Shown: positions 53,713 through 61,715 of the stretch, one piece after another
How the letters are laid out: each line of letters starts with the position of its first letter
Numbering within the stretch: position 1 is the stretch's first letter
DNA from: Parapedobacter sp. SGR-10
Lineage (GTDB): Bacteria; Bacteroidota; Bacteroidia; Sphingobacteriales; Sphingobacteriaceae
Length of the DNA stretch: 64,000 nt
Direction: 5' to 3'
NCBI RefSeq assembly: GCF_011030405.1
Contig: NZ_JAAJTJ010000008.1
Coordinates: 1 to 64,000, forward strand
Notes under the pieces: generated by a model
What the model saw: the letters and a program-made list of their open reading frames with translations, nothing else
Databases searched by the model: none
What the model was told of the DNA's origin: nothing
Program-made: the position numbers and the translations under genes

Positions 53713-54444
53713 CTAATCTCTGATACAACGACACGAAAGTCCGGTTTTCTTATGGAAGCCGTCGATGCTTATATCACTACCACCATACTGCAGCCGTACG
53801 TCCCACGCGATGCCTTCGTCGTACTCCGTGGAGCTCCACCAATGTCCGTAGTTTCCGATGCTACTGAATGTACCACCGCTATAGTAACGGTAACCGCCCG
53901 GAAGACCTGTAAAGCCGCTTTCATTCGTTGCACCCGTATTTGGCTCGTTCCATTGCCCCGTTCCGGCTTCCTTATTCCCTATAGTTTTCATTTTGCCCCC
54001 GGCATCTGCCTCTCCACCCAACGCATCTATTAACTGTGTCCATTCTGCTTCTGTGGGAATATGCCAACCTCGCGGGCACAGCTTCCCGGTATTTACAGCA
54101 TACCAGTTGTACAGCTTACCGTAAGGATTGTCGTTGGCAGGCTCATTATTATAATAGCAGTAAGATCCGTTAGTCAAAGCCATCCAGTCATTGTTATTGG
54201 TAATAGGCTGTATCGGCGTGCCGTCATTGTATTTGGTGGTGCGCAGATTTTCTACCGTCCAGAACTGATCGCCTATCTTTACAGTAGTGTATATGTTGCC
54301 GTCTATATCTTTGACCGATTTCGGATCATTTGTCAGCTCATTATCCTTTTTACAGCTTACTGCTGCCAATACCATGCAGACGCACAATACACAGGCGATT
54401 TCAAATTGTTGACTTCTTATCATAATGCATTTTACTTTTTTCAT
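53713..54444 (-). CDS. FISUMP-domain lipoprotein
   Basis: Contains the Fibrobacter succinogenes major paralogous domain (TIGR02145): DIDGNIYTTVKIGDQFWTVE near residue 45, then YGKLYNWYAVNTGKLCPRGW, PTEAEWTQLIDALGG, and the closing WWSSTEYDEGIAW and GLSCRCIRD. The N-terminus is a lipoprotein signal ending VLAAVSCKKDNE. ATGs at 54444 and 54423 (MIRSQQ) are both possible. Proteins with this domain are thought to be surface-exposed; their function is largely unknown. It is followed on its minus-strand downstream side by the degraded gene and preceded by a frameshifted lipoprotein gene. Confidence 0.85.
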   Translation of the reverse strand: MKKVKCIMIRSQQFEIACVLCVCMVLAAVSCKKDNELTNDPKSVKDIDGNIYTTVKIGDQFWTVENLRTTKYNDGTPIQPITNNNDWMALTNGSYCYYNNEPANDNPYGKLYNWYAVNTGKLCPRGWHIPTEAEWTQLIDALGGEADAGGKMKTIGNKEAGTGQWNEPNTGATNESGFTGLPGGYRYYSGGTFSSIGNYGHWWSSTEYDEGIAWDVRLQYGGSDISIDGFHKKTGLSCRCIRD

Positions 54445-54549
54445 GACAAAAGATTTTTAAAGGAATTAAATATATTTTGTTATTTATCCATCAGGGCCAA
54501 AGATGACAAGGGTTGGCATCATTTTCATGATACACTGATTTTATTAGTG

Positions 54550-55331
54550 TCAATTACATTCGTATTGGAGTGTCGTGGTTTGGGCGGGGTCGTTGTCCCT
54601 TTGCGCAGTAACGGTTACTACTTTTCCCTTATCATCAAAAAGGTATTCGTACTCCGTGACAGCGGTATGATAATTATCGTCTAATAAGCGATATACACCT
54701 GTCATTTTCCTGACCATATTTTTATTACGGATATAGGGCATCCCCATCTCTAACATTTGGTCTATATAAGTGCTTTCCCTTGTGCCTCGTATCATTGCAT
54801 TATATACCGCGTCGCCGGGCTGAAAGGCTTTATCGGTATCATATTCAAAATAGAGCGTATCTCTTCGGTCGGTCAGGCTGTACAGGTTGCCGTTCTCCCA
54901 GCTATAAATGTACTTCAGATCCCGCGCAGGTTCGGAATAGATTGTTATGCTTATTTCCGTTATTTCAGTTCCGTTATAAGCAAACTGATAGTTGATCCAG
55001 TTGCTGCCGGACGCATTATATTCTTTTCTAAGGGATACAGGCAGTCCGCTATTGTTCATTTCATAGATCTCTTTGACATTCATGCCTTGCATTCTTCTTG
55101 CGGCGATGATCGTAGCCCCGGTATAGGAAAAGTTACGCATGTCTTCACCCGCAATAATGCTTTGTATCTGCCCTGCTGCGTTGTAATACATATTCAATGC
55201 TATACCATAAGTATCTCCTCTGTCAGTAATGACGATAGGACGGCACACAGGCTTATTATCTGTTTGCTCTTTTTTACACCCGATAACAGCAAGGTTAAAA
55301 AAGTCATTGATAAAAAAAGATACGGTTTCAT
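54550..55331 (-). pseudogene. Frameshifted lipoprotein of unknown function
   Basis: The main frame (54550-55248) has no good start; it opens at a GTG in the middle of a sequence reading GCKKEQTDNKPVCRPIV. A signal peptide, MKPYLFLSMTFLTLLLSG, begins at an ATG at 55331 in another frame. Adding one base to the CCC run at 55279-55281 (GGG on the coding strand) joins the two into MKPYLF...LLLSGCKKEQ, a perfect lipobox. The gene is therefore frameshifted by one base in a homopolymer, either truly or by a sequencing error. The mature protein of about 230 aa has YD-like beta-strands (LKYIYSWENGNLYSLTDRRD) resembling DUF4595-type proteins. Confidence 0.7.
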
Positions 55332-55440
55332 GTTTGTCGTTATTATTTTTTAGTATTTAATCCTTTTATACGACTAAATTAAGCCTGTATTCATAGAAAA
55401 AATTGTAAAAAACGACATCTTTCAAAAACCGAACAACCGG

Positions 55441-56233
55441 TCAGAAAGCAAACAAGTCAGGGTCAAAACGGGTAGGTGTAATATTCAGATAGGATCTAAA
55501 ATCTTTGATCAGATGCGACTGGTCAAAGTAACCTACACGATAGCAAAGTCCGGTCCAGTTCTCCTGTGGGGATTGCGTGCGAAGCTGAAGCAAATGTTGA
55601 AACCTGTGCAGATTTTGGAAGGCTTTGGGTCCTAAGCCGATATGATTATTATAAATCCTTTCCAGCTGGCGAATGGATTTTCCCAGTTTGTCTGCCAATT
55701 CTCCCACATTCATCAGATAGTCCGGCAAATAACCAGAAAACTCCCGAATTTTTCGACTGACTATAATCTGGAGCAAATATTCTTCTAGAATGGTTTTCAT
55801 TTCATTGACATCATCCAACACGGAAAGACGATCCAGAATCTCCGTTGCAGGTAAAATATCCATATCTTCCAACGGAAGATCACGGTTGGTCAGTTCAAGC
55901 AGCGGGATTCCAAAAATGCCATAAAATCCGCCAGGCTTGAATTTCACGGTAAACGAACGGAAAACATCCTCGATTTCTATCGTGTATTTTGAAAAAGTCC
56001 GGTAGCCACGTACGCCACAACGGTAATAAGCAGTCTCTTGCAAAGAAGTCTTTTCAATAGTTCTATGCGGTGAGCCGAGAAAAAAAATCAAGAGAAGTAG
56101 CAAGCCTGTAAGGCATCGCTTTTATCAGTTTCCCTCCTCTTTCCACAGAGATCTTTCGGTAGGAATAGTACTCAACATAAGCTGACAAGCAGCTATGGGG
56201 TTTTGCTATATGGTTTATACACTCCGCTTTCAT
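55441..56233 (-). pseudogene. AraC-family transcriptional regulator, frameshifted near its N-terminus
   Basis: The C-terminal part (residues about 125-220 of the open frame) is an AraC helix-turn-helix domain: MNVGELADKLGKSIRQLERI, then GLCYRVGYFDQSHLIKDFRS. The open frame begins at a TTG with an unnatural LLLLIFF start. An ATG at 56233 in another frame gives MKAECINHIAKPHSCLSAYV and runs to YRLATSLDFF, a typical AraC-type N-terminus. The two join if one A is removed from the run of eight at 56080-56087 (T-run on the coding strand). The full protein would be about 263 aa, normal for this family. It has no clear link to the rhamnose operon 30 kb away. Confidence 0.75.
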
Positions 56234-56410
56234 AACCTAAAAATTAAGAAACAAACGCAGAAATCGTCTTCACTACGGATATAACAGCTATCCGGTTGCA
56301 CGATCCGAGAACTGGCCCAAGAAATATGGGAAGCTATATCACAAACTTAGGTAAAAATGTGCTGCATTCACACATGTCTAGCGTAAAAATTTATTTGTTG
56401 TCTGTCCTAC

Positions 56411-57310
56411 TTACAACCACAGTGACAAAATTCCCCATGAAGAGGTCAACACCACCAAAATACCGACCAAAATAAGCAGGATGCGCTGATTGATCCGCGA
56501 AGCCACAAGCGCTCCCAAAGGGGCAGCCACGACACCACCGATGATCAATCCCAATACAATCTCCAAATGCTGTACCCCTAACAAAAAGATAAAGACCGCA
56601 GTAGCAAAATATGTCACAAAAAATTCGGCCGTATTGACCGTACCTATCGTATGTCTCGGACTTTTTCCTTGGCTCAAAAGATTAGAGGTCACGATCGGTC
56701 CCCATCCTCCACCACCTATAGCATCGAGCAATCCTCCAAAAAAAGCCAATAAAGAGGCATGTTTGACTTTCTGTGTCTCCGCCTTTTTCTTCTTAAACGC
56801 TCTGTACAACAAGTATACCCCCAACAGAAGCAAATAAGCAGAGATATAAGGTTTGATAGCATTGCCATTGAACAGATCTGCGATAAGATAAGCACCAATA
56901 ATAGCACCAATACTGCCTGTCACCACTATCTGCAAAAACAATTTCTTATCGATATTGGCAAAACGGATATGCGAAAGTCCAGATACACCAGTCGTAAAAA
57001 TCTCCGACGTATGCACACTCGCAGAAGCAAATTTGGGCGGAATACCAAACCAGAGCAGTAAGCTCGTACAACTCACGCCATAAGCCATACCCAATGCTCC
57101 GTCCACGAGCTGGGCAACAAATCCGGCCAGGATAAACCACAAAAACTTCTCTCCAAACTCAAAGGCGTTCGAACGGAAACCCTGCACCAGTAGATAAACA
57201 AAATAAGCCGCAATGACAAGTTTGAAAAGAACAATGATCCATCCCACATGTTTCAACGTGACCCTATCTTTAAATTTATCCAATCCTAAAACGGCAATGG
57301 CTCTTTCCAT
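56411..57310 (-). CDS. TauE/SafE (TSUP)-family sulfite-exporter-like permease
   Basis: An integral membrane protein of 299 aa with about eight hydrophobic segments. The two family repeats are visible: FVAQLVDGALGMAYGVSCTS near residues 65-84 and FGGLLDAIGGGGWGPIVTSN near 190-209. ASASVHTSEIFTTGVSGLSH and HTIGTVNTAEFFVTYFATAV are the corresponding TSUP substrate motifs. Members export sulfite, sulfoacetate or related sulfur anions, or import taurine-type compounds. It is a single gene with its own promoter, which carries the same dyad operator as the receptor operon at 53.3 kb. That supports a sulfur-anion substrate here. Confidence 0.88.
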   Translation of the reverse strand: MERAIAVLGLDKFKDRVTLKHVGWIIVLFKLVIAAYFVYLLVQGFRSNAFEFGEKFLWFILAGFVAQLVDGALGMAYGVSCTSLLLWFGIPPKFASASVHTSEIFTTGVSGLSHIRFANIDKKLFLQIVVTGSIGAIIGAYLIADLFNGNAIKPYISAYLLLLGVYLLYRAFKKKKAETQKVKHASLLAFFGGLLDAIGGGGWGPIVTSNLLSQGKSPRHTIGTVNTAEFFVTYFATAVFIFLLGVQHLEIVLGLIIGGVVAAPLGALVASRINQRILLILVGILVVLTSSWGILSLWL

Positions 57311-57344
57311 ATTTTGACTTATGTTCTTTTGTTTTACATTTTAT

Positions 57345-57382
57345 CAACAGTAGGGGCAAAAAATTTTTTGCCCCTACTGTTG
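57345..57382. repeat. 38-bp perfect palindrome, GTAGGGGCAAA type
   Basis: The left arm CAACAGTAGGGGCAAAAAA is followed by its exact complement. It lies in the 5' leader between the promoter and the ATG of the TauE/SafE-like gene, so its hairpin would form in that mRNA. Confidence 0.85.
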
Positions 57383-57388
57383 ACCCGA

Positions 57389-57435
57389 CAAATATAAAAA
57401 TATTTTTATTAAAGTCTACTATTTTTATAGACTTT
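57389..57435 (-). promoter_or_regulatory. Promoter with dyad operator of the TauE/SafE-like gene
   Basis: The -7 element TATATTTG lies at 57389-57396. Fourteen nt upstream is a 25-bp dyad (57411-57435) with perfect 8-bp arms AAAGTCTA and TAGACTTT and a 9-nt AT-rich centre. The architecture is the same, to the base, as at the receptor operon promoter (53311-53357). Confidence 0.7.
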
Positions 57436-57456
57436 GTATTTATTTCATTTTTGAAA

Positions 57457-57484
57457 TAAAAAAACATGCTGAATTTCAGCATGT
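57457..57484 (-). terminator. Rho-independent terminator of the acyl-CoA dehydrogenase gene
   Basis: Hairpin ACATGCTGAA, one-base centre, TTCAGCATGT (57464-57484). On the minus strand it is followed immediately by a run of seven T. It lies 58 bp past the stop at 57542. Confidence 0.85.
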
Positions 57485-57507
57485 CTTCATATAAATATTT
57501 AACAATA

Positions 57508-57535
57508 GTAGGGGCAAAAGATTTTTTGCCCCTAC
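57508..57535. repeat. 28-bp near-perfect palindrome, GTAGGGGCAAA type
   Basis: GTAGGGGCAAAAGA against TTTTTTGCCCCTAC, one mismatch. It lies 7 bp past the stop of the acyl-CoA dehydrogenase gene and is the third member of its family in the window. Confidence 0.8.
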
Positions 57536-57541
57536 CTACAT

Positions 57542-59320
57542 TCAATAACAATACCTATTCTCCTCAATCAGTTTCTTAGCAATACGTTGGCGAGCCTCTT
57601 TCACATTGAATGGTTGTGCTTTCGTAAAACGACGCAATCCCATCAACATCATATTCAACTCATCCCCTTCAGCGAAAGAGTACAAAGCCTCTTTACCAGC
57701 TACAGCCACTTTGTCAATAGCCGAATACAGATACACCTTCGCCATATCCATAGCATATGCTGCTTGTGCCTCACCCCGCGTATAGTACAGTTTTTCGGCA
57801 CGCAGCAAGACTGATTCAGCAACATACACATAACCGATAATGTCAGCGATATTCATCAATATCTCCTGCTCTTTTGACAGTGACATCATCAGTTTCTGCA
57901 CCGCCGCACCTGCAATCATCAGTCCCGTTTTCTTGAGGTTGGCCAGGATTTTCTTTTCTGCCGCAAAAGGTGCGTCATCCCCTCCCCCAAAATCCGGAAT
58001 AGCCATCAACTCTCCTGCCACAGCCTGAGCAGGCCCCATAAGATCCAACTCCCCTTTCATTGCTCTCTTCAACAACATATCAATCATCAAAAGACGATTG
58101 ACCTCATTGGTACCTTCAAAAATACGGTTGATACGTGAATCCCGATAGGCCCGCTCCATCGGAGCCTCGGCCGAATACCCCATACCACCGTATATCTGCA
58201 CCCCCTCGTCCACTACATAATCGAGCATCTCCGAACACCAGACTTTGATGATCGCACACTCTATCGCAAACTGCTCCACGGATTTCAGCTTAGCCTGAGC
58301 CTCGTCCACACCTCCGGTCATCAAAGTATCAAAAGCATCGTCAATATTTTGTCCGGCACGGTACGTAGCCGATTCGACCGCAAACAGACGAGTGGCCATC
58401 TCGGCCAATTTGTAACGGATAGCTCCAAATTTGGAAATCTGCAAGTTGAACTGTACCCGTTCATTCGCATAGTTTACCGCCTGCGAAATGACCGCTCGGG
58501 CCGAGCCAATGGTCGCTGCACCGAGCTTGATACGTCCGATATTCAGGATATTGACCGCTATCTTAAAACCATTCTCCCTGTCGGAAAGCATATTTTCGAC
58601 AGGAACAGGACAATCGTTAAAGAATATCTGGCGCGTTGACGATCCTTTGATACCAAGCTTATGCTCTTCGGGATTCATTGTAATACCTCCAAAATCCCTT
58701 TCCACGATAAAGGCTGTCAAATTCTTATCATCATCTATCCGGGCAAAAACAATAAAAATATCGGCAAAACCACCATTAGTAATCCACATTTTCTGCCCAT
58801 TGATCAGATAGTGTGTACCCTCTGCATTCAATTTTGCTGAAGTACGTCCCGAATTGGCATCCGATCCTGCATTAGGCTCCGTCAGACAGTAGGATGCCTT
58901 CCACTCCCCCGTAGCCAGTTTGGGAATATATTTTGCTTTCTGTTCGGCATTGCCATAATACAAGATGGGCAACGTACCGATCCCTGTATGCGCAGACAGT
59001 GCTACCGCAAAAGAATAGCCACTACCGACAGCATCGGCAACCAGCATAGACGTATTGAAATTCTTGCCAAAACCTCCGTATTCCTCTGGAATGGAAACAC
59101 CCAACATCCCCAATTCCCCCGCCTTGTCCAACAAAGCAGGCATCAAGCCTTCTTCCTGCGCATCTATCCGTTCTAGGATATTTAATACTTCCGCCTCCAA
59201 AAAGTCCAGACAGGTTTGGCGTATCATCTGCGCCTCTTCGTCAAATTCCTCCGGAATAAAAATGTCTGTATACGGTGTTTCCTTAATGACAAACTCTCCA
59301 CCTTTGATTGCTTCTTTCAT
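57542..59320 (-). CDS. Acyl-CoA dehydrogenase, long (VLCAD-like) type
   Basis: FAD-dependent first step of fatty acid beta-oxidation. The N-terminal helical domain leads to the middle beta domain with ASYCLTEPNAGSDANSGRTS near residue 135 and MWITNGGFADIFIVFARID. The C-terminal helical domain has QIYGGMGYSAEAPMERAYRD and RIFEGTNEVNRLLM, where the catalytic Glu sits. After the core (about residue 430) there is an extra C-terminal helical domain of about 160 aa, as in the long Bacteroidota enzymes. It lies downstream of a four-helix-bundle gene and the thiolase gene on the same strand and has a strong terminator after it. Confidence 0.93.
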   Translation of the reverse strand: MKEAIKGGEFVIKETPYTDIFIPEEFDEEAQMIRQTCLDFLEAEVLNILERIDAQEEGLMPALLDKAGELGMLGVSIPEEYGGFGKNFNTSMLVADAVGSGYSFAVALSAHTGIGTLPILYYGNAEQKAKYIPKLATGEWKASYCLTEPNAGSDANSGRTSAKLNAEGTHYLINGQKMWITNGGFADIFIVFARIDDDKNLTAFIVERDFGGITMNPEEHKLGIKGSSTRQIFFNDCPVPVENMLSDRENGFKIAVNILNIGRIKLGAATIGSARAVISQAVNYANERVQFNLQISKFGAIRYKLAEMATRLFAVESATYRAGQNIDDAFDTLMTGGVDEAQAKLKSVEQFAIECAIIKVWCSEMLDYVVDEGVQIYGGMGYSAEAPMERAYRDSRINRIFEGTNEVNRLLMIDMLLKRAMKGELDLMGPAQAVAGELMAIPDFGGGDDAPFAAEKKILANLKKTGLMIAGAAVQKLMMSLSKEQEILMNIADIIGYVYVAESVLLRAEKLYYTRGEAQAAYAMDMAKVYLYSAIDKVAVAGKEALYSFAEGDELNMMLMGLRRFTKAQPFNVKEARQRIAKKLIEENRYCY

Positions 59321-59467
59321 GTTTTTTTAGATTAAGGATAAAAAGATTAAGGAATAAAGACTTCCTATACAGTTCCTTTTTATGATTAAAGATGAAAGAA
59401 CAAGGAGTAAGGATTTTCTATATGGTTTCTCTTTATCTTTGTTCTTTTGTCCTTATTCCAAGAATCT

Positions 59468-59818
59468 TCATCCCAATGTTCCCATAAATTTTGTTATACG
59501 TTTTTGTTGAATAATGATTTTCTCAACAATATCTGCATATTCTGCCTCTGTAATGTACCCAAAGTCTTGCGACAATATAATCTGGGTTTCCATCTCAAAA
59601 CAAGACCCTAAAGCGATTTCTAAAAAATGATAAAAAGCTTTGGTAGAGGAACGGGATGTCCCTTCAGCAATATTGGAAGGAACAGAAATCGAACATCTAC
59701 GCAATTGACTTATCATACCAAAGCGTTCACTTTCTGGGAATTTTTTCAAAAGTAAATGAATCTCCTTGGCTAATAATCTTGCTTCTAACCAAATCTGTAA
59801 CTTTCTAAAATTATGCAT
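59468..59818 (-). CDS. Four-helix-bundle protein (S23-like), intact copy
   Basis: Member of the small four-helix-bundle family first described as encoded by 23S rRNA intervening sequences. I chose the ATG at 59818 (MHNFRKLQIWLEARLLAKEI) because the family starts this way; the 19 codons before it lie in a tandem repeat. The core motif ISVPSNIAEGTSRSSTKAFY near residue 45 is diagnostic. The C-terminus ITEAEYADIVEKIIIQQKRI is typical. The function is unknown. It sits between the thiolase and acyl-CoA dehydrogenase genes, flanked by AT-rich repeats. Confidence 0.88.
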   Translation of the reverse strand: MHNFRKLQIWLEARLLAKEIHLLLKKFPESERFGMISQLRRCSISVPSNIAEGTSRSSTKAFYHFLEIALGSCFEMETQIILSQDFGYITEAEYADIVEKIIIQQKRITKFMGTLG

Positions 59819-59852
59819 TCCTTTATTTAGTCTTTGTCCCTTATTCCAATAG

Positions 59853-59960
59853 TCCTTGTTCTTTACTCCTTTCATCCTTGTTCCAATAGCCCTTGTTCCT
59901 TACTCCTTTCATCCTTATTCCAATAGTCCTTGCTCTTTACTCCTTTCATCCTTGCTCCGA
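59853..59960. repeat. 37-bp tandem repeat, about three copies
   Basis: Copies at 59853-59889, 59890-59926 and 59927-59960 (last one short) share CTTTACTCCTTTCATCCTTG and end TTCCAATAG, with a few substitutions each. A related partial unit lies at 59828-59852. The array fills the spacer between the thiolase stop and the four-helix-bundle gene and covers that gene's false N-terminal extension. Confidence 0.85.
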
Positions 59961-59966
59961 AATGCT

Positions 59967-61139
59967 TTACAGCATTTCAAACACTCCTGCCGCTCCCTGC
60001 CCGGTACCGACACACATGGTGACCATACCATATCGCTGTCCCCTACGTTTCAGCTCGTTCAAGATCTGCACGGTCAACTTGGCTCCTGTACATCCCAACG
60101 GATGCCCTAATGCTATGGCACCGCCATTGACATTGACCTTTTCCTCATCTAATCCTAACTCCCGTATCACAGCCAAAGACTGCGAAGCAAAAGCCTCATT
60201 CAACTCAAACAAATCAATGTCTTCCTTTTTCAAACCGGCCATGTCCAATGCCTTGGGAATAGCGGCCACCGGACCGATACCCATAATACGTGGTGGTACA
60301 CCCGCTACTGCATAAGAAACCAAACGGGCAATGGGTTTCAACCCTAGTTCTTTCATTTTCCTTTCAGACATGACCAACACAAAAGCGGCACCATCGGAGG
60401 TTTGTGATGAATTGCCCGCCGTCACACAACCGTCCGCAGCAAATACCGGTCTCAGTTTGGCCAATGCTTCCAACGTGGTATCCGCACGTGGCCCTTCATC
60501 GGTATCCACCACATATTTACGGCTAGCGATCTTACCATCCTTTAGGTAATTTTCAGTAACCGTAATGGGGACGACACCATCTTTGAGATGACCATTCTGT
60601 ATAGCAGCTATTGCTTTTTGATGGGATTTCAGTGCAAAAGCGTCTTGATCAGCGCGCGAAACCTTAAAGTCCTGTGCTACCGCTTCGGCCGTCAAGCCCA
60701 TGCCCCAATACCAGTCCGGATGCTCTTTGGCAACGGTCGGATTGGGAACGATCTTCCAGCCTCCAAATGGCATGCCCGACATGACTTCAGCACCGCCCGC
60801 AATAATGACATCAGCCATACCCGTTTTGATCTTGGCCGTTGCTGTGGCAATGGTCTCCAAACCCGAAGCACAGTATCGGTTTACTGTCACTCCCGGCACT
60901 TTGTCCGTATCCAGGCCCATCAATGCGATAAACCGGGCCATATTCATACCCTGTTCCGCTTCGGGCATGGCATTCCCGACAATCACATCGTCAATATCTT
61001 CCTTATCCAAATTGGGGACGGAGGCTACCAAATGTTTGATGACACTTGCCGCCAAATCATCCGCACGCATAAAACGAAACCCTCCCCTCGGAGCTTTCCC
61101 CACCGCTGTACGGTATCCTGCTATGATGTATGCTTCCAT
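59967..61139 (-). CDS. fadA: Acetyl-CoA C-acyltransferase (3-ketoacyl-CoA thiolase)
   Basis: Last step of beta-oxidation: thiolytic cleavage of 3-ketoacyl-CoA. The nucleophile Cys90 is in VNRYCASGLETIA. The catalytic His346 is in ALGHPLGCTGAKL and the proton-donor Cys376 in MCVGTGQGAAGVFEML. GGAEVMSGMPFGG is a further family block. The length of 390 aa is normal. It lies on the same strand as the multifunctional hydratase/dehydrogenase gene and the acyl-CoA dehydrogenase gene. The symbol is given by role; FadA and FadI types were not separated. Confidence 0.93.
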   Translation of the reverse strand: MEAYIIAGYRTAVGKAPRGGFRFMRADDLAASVIKHLVASVPNLDKEDIDDVIVGNAMPEAEQGMNMARFIALMGLDTDKVPGVTVNRYCASGLETIATATAKIKTGMADVIIAGGAEVMSGMPFGGWKIVPNPTVAKEHPDWYWGMGLTAEAVAQDFKVSRADQDAFALKSHQKAIAAIQNGHLKDGVVPITVTENYLKDGKIASRKYVVDTDEGPRADTTLEALAKLRPVFAADGCVTAGNSSQTSDGAAFVLVMSERKMKELGLKPIARLVSYAVAGVPPRIMGIGPVAAIPKALDMAGLKKEDIDLFELNEAFASQSLAVIRELGLDEEKVNVNGGAIALGHPLGCTGAKLTVQILNELKRRGQRYGMVTMCVGTGQGAAGVFEML

Positions 61140-61193
61140 GTTGCTTAGTAGTTAGTAATTAGATATTAGTATTTAGACATTAGACAAAAGATG

Positions 61194-61554
61194 TTAGCAT
61201 TTCGATTTCAGTGTTTGTTGGAAAACATAATTCATTTTCAACAGTTCATTCAACATTGCTGCTATCTTATCAAAGTCTTCCTCTAATAAATATCCTAAAT
61301 TTTTTGCTATAATTTAATTGTGTTTCGACTTCATATGTAGAGGCATGGGCTATCGAAAGAAAGTGAATAAACTCCTTATCCGAATTTCTTCCAGCACCCT
61401 CAGCGATATTGGACGGAATAGAGACAGCTGCTCGATTTATCTGACTAATCAAATTGAATCGCTCTTTGTCGGGAAATGTTTCAGTAACTTTATAAAGTTC
61501 AGAAACGGCCTCTATAGCCTTTTGCCACAACTTTAATTCTCTATAATTATGCAT
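61194..61554 (-). pseudogene. Four-helix-bundle protein (S23-like), frameshifted copy
   Basis: Starts MHNYRELKLWQKAIEAVSEL with the diagnostic VSIPSNIAEGAGRNSDKEFI. After VETQL the open frame turns into NYSKKFRIFIRGRL and stops at 61270. Removing one base of the three-T run at 61313-61315 gives IIAKNLGYLLEEDFDKIAAM and continues to KSKC with a stop at 61194-61196, the expected family C-terminus. The copy is therefore intact except for one homopolymer indel. It lies between the thiolase gene and the hydratase/dehydrogenase gene. Confidence 0.8.
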
Positions 61555-61715
61555 ATCTTAATAAATTTTTAGATATTAGTATTAGACCTCAACTTATTCA
61601 GAAAAGCATAACGCTTTAAATATTTGAAATAGTACAGGATCTAAATACTAACTACTAAATCCTATACATCTAATTCCTCAATCTAAATACTAATTACTAA
61701 ATACTTTTAATCTAA
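61555..61715. repeat. AT-rich degenerate repeats of a TAAATACTAATTACTAA unit
   Basis: The spacer holds several diverged copies of CTAAATACTAACTAC and ATTAGTATTTAGA in both orientations, also present at 61141-61190. There is no gene. Repeats of this kind flank both four-helix-bundle genes here. Confidence 0.5.

Noticed and set aside
55441..56103. AraC gene as a complete 220-aa protein
   Set aside because: The start would be a TTG with an unnatural hydrophobic N-terminus; a one-base correction in a T run yields a standard AraC N-terminal region, so it is reported as frameshifted.
59819..59875. Longer start of the four-helix-bundle gene
   Set aside because: The extra codons lie in the 37-bp tandem repeat and the family start MHNFRKL is at 59818.
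59853..59960. CRISPR array
   Set aside because: The 37-bp units are directly adjacent with no spacers and differ by scattered substitutions, so it is an ordinary tandem repeat.
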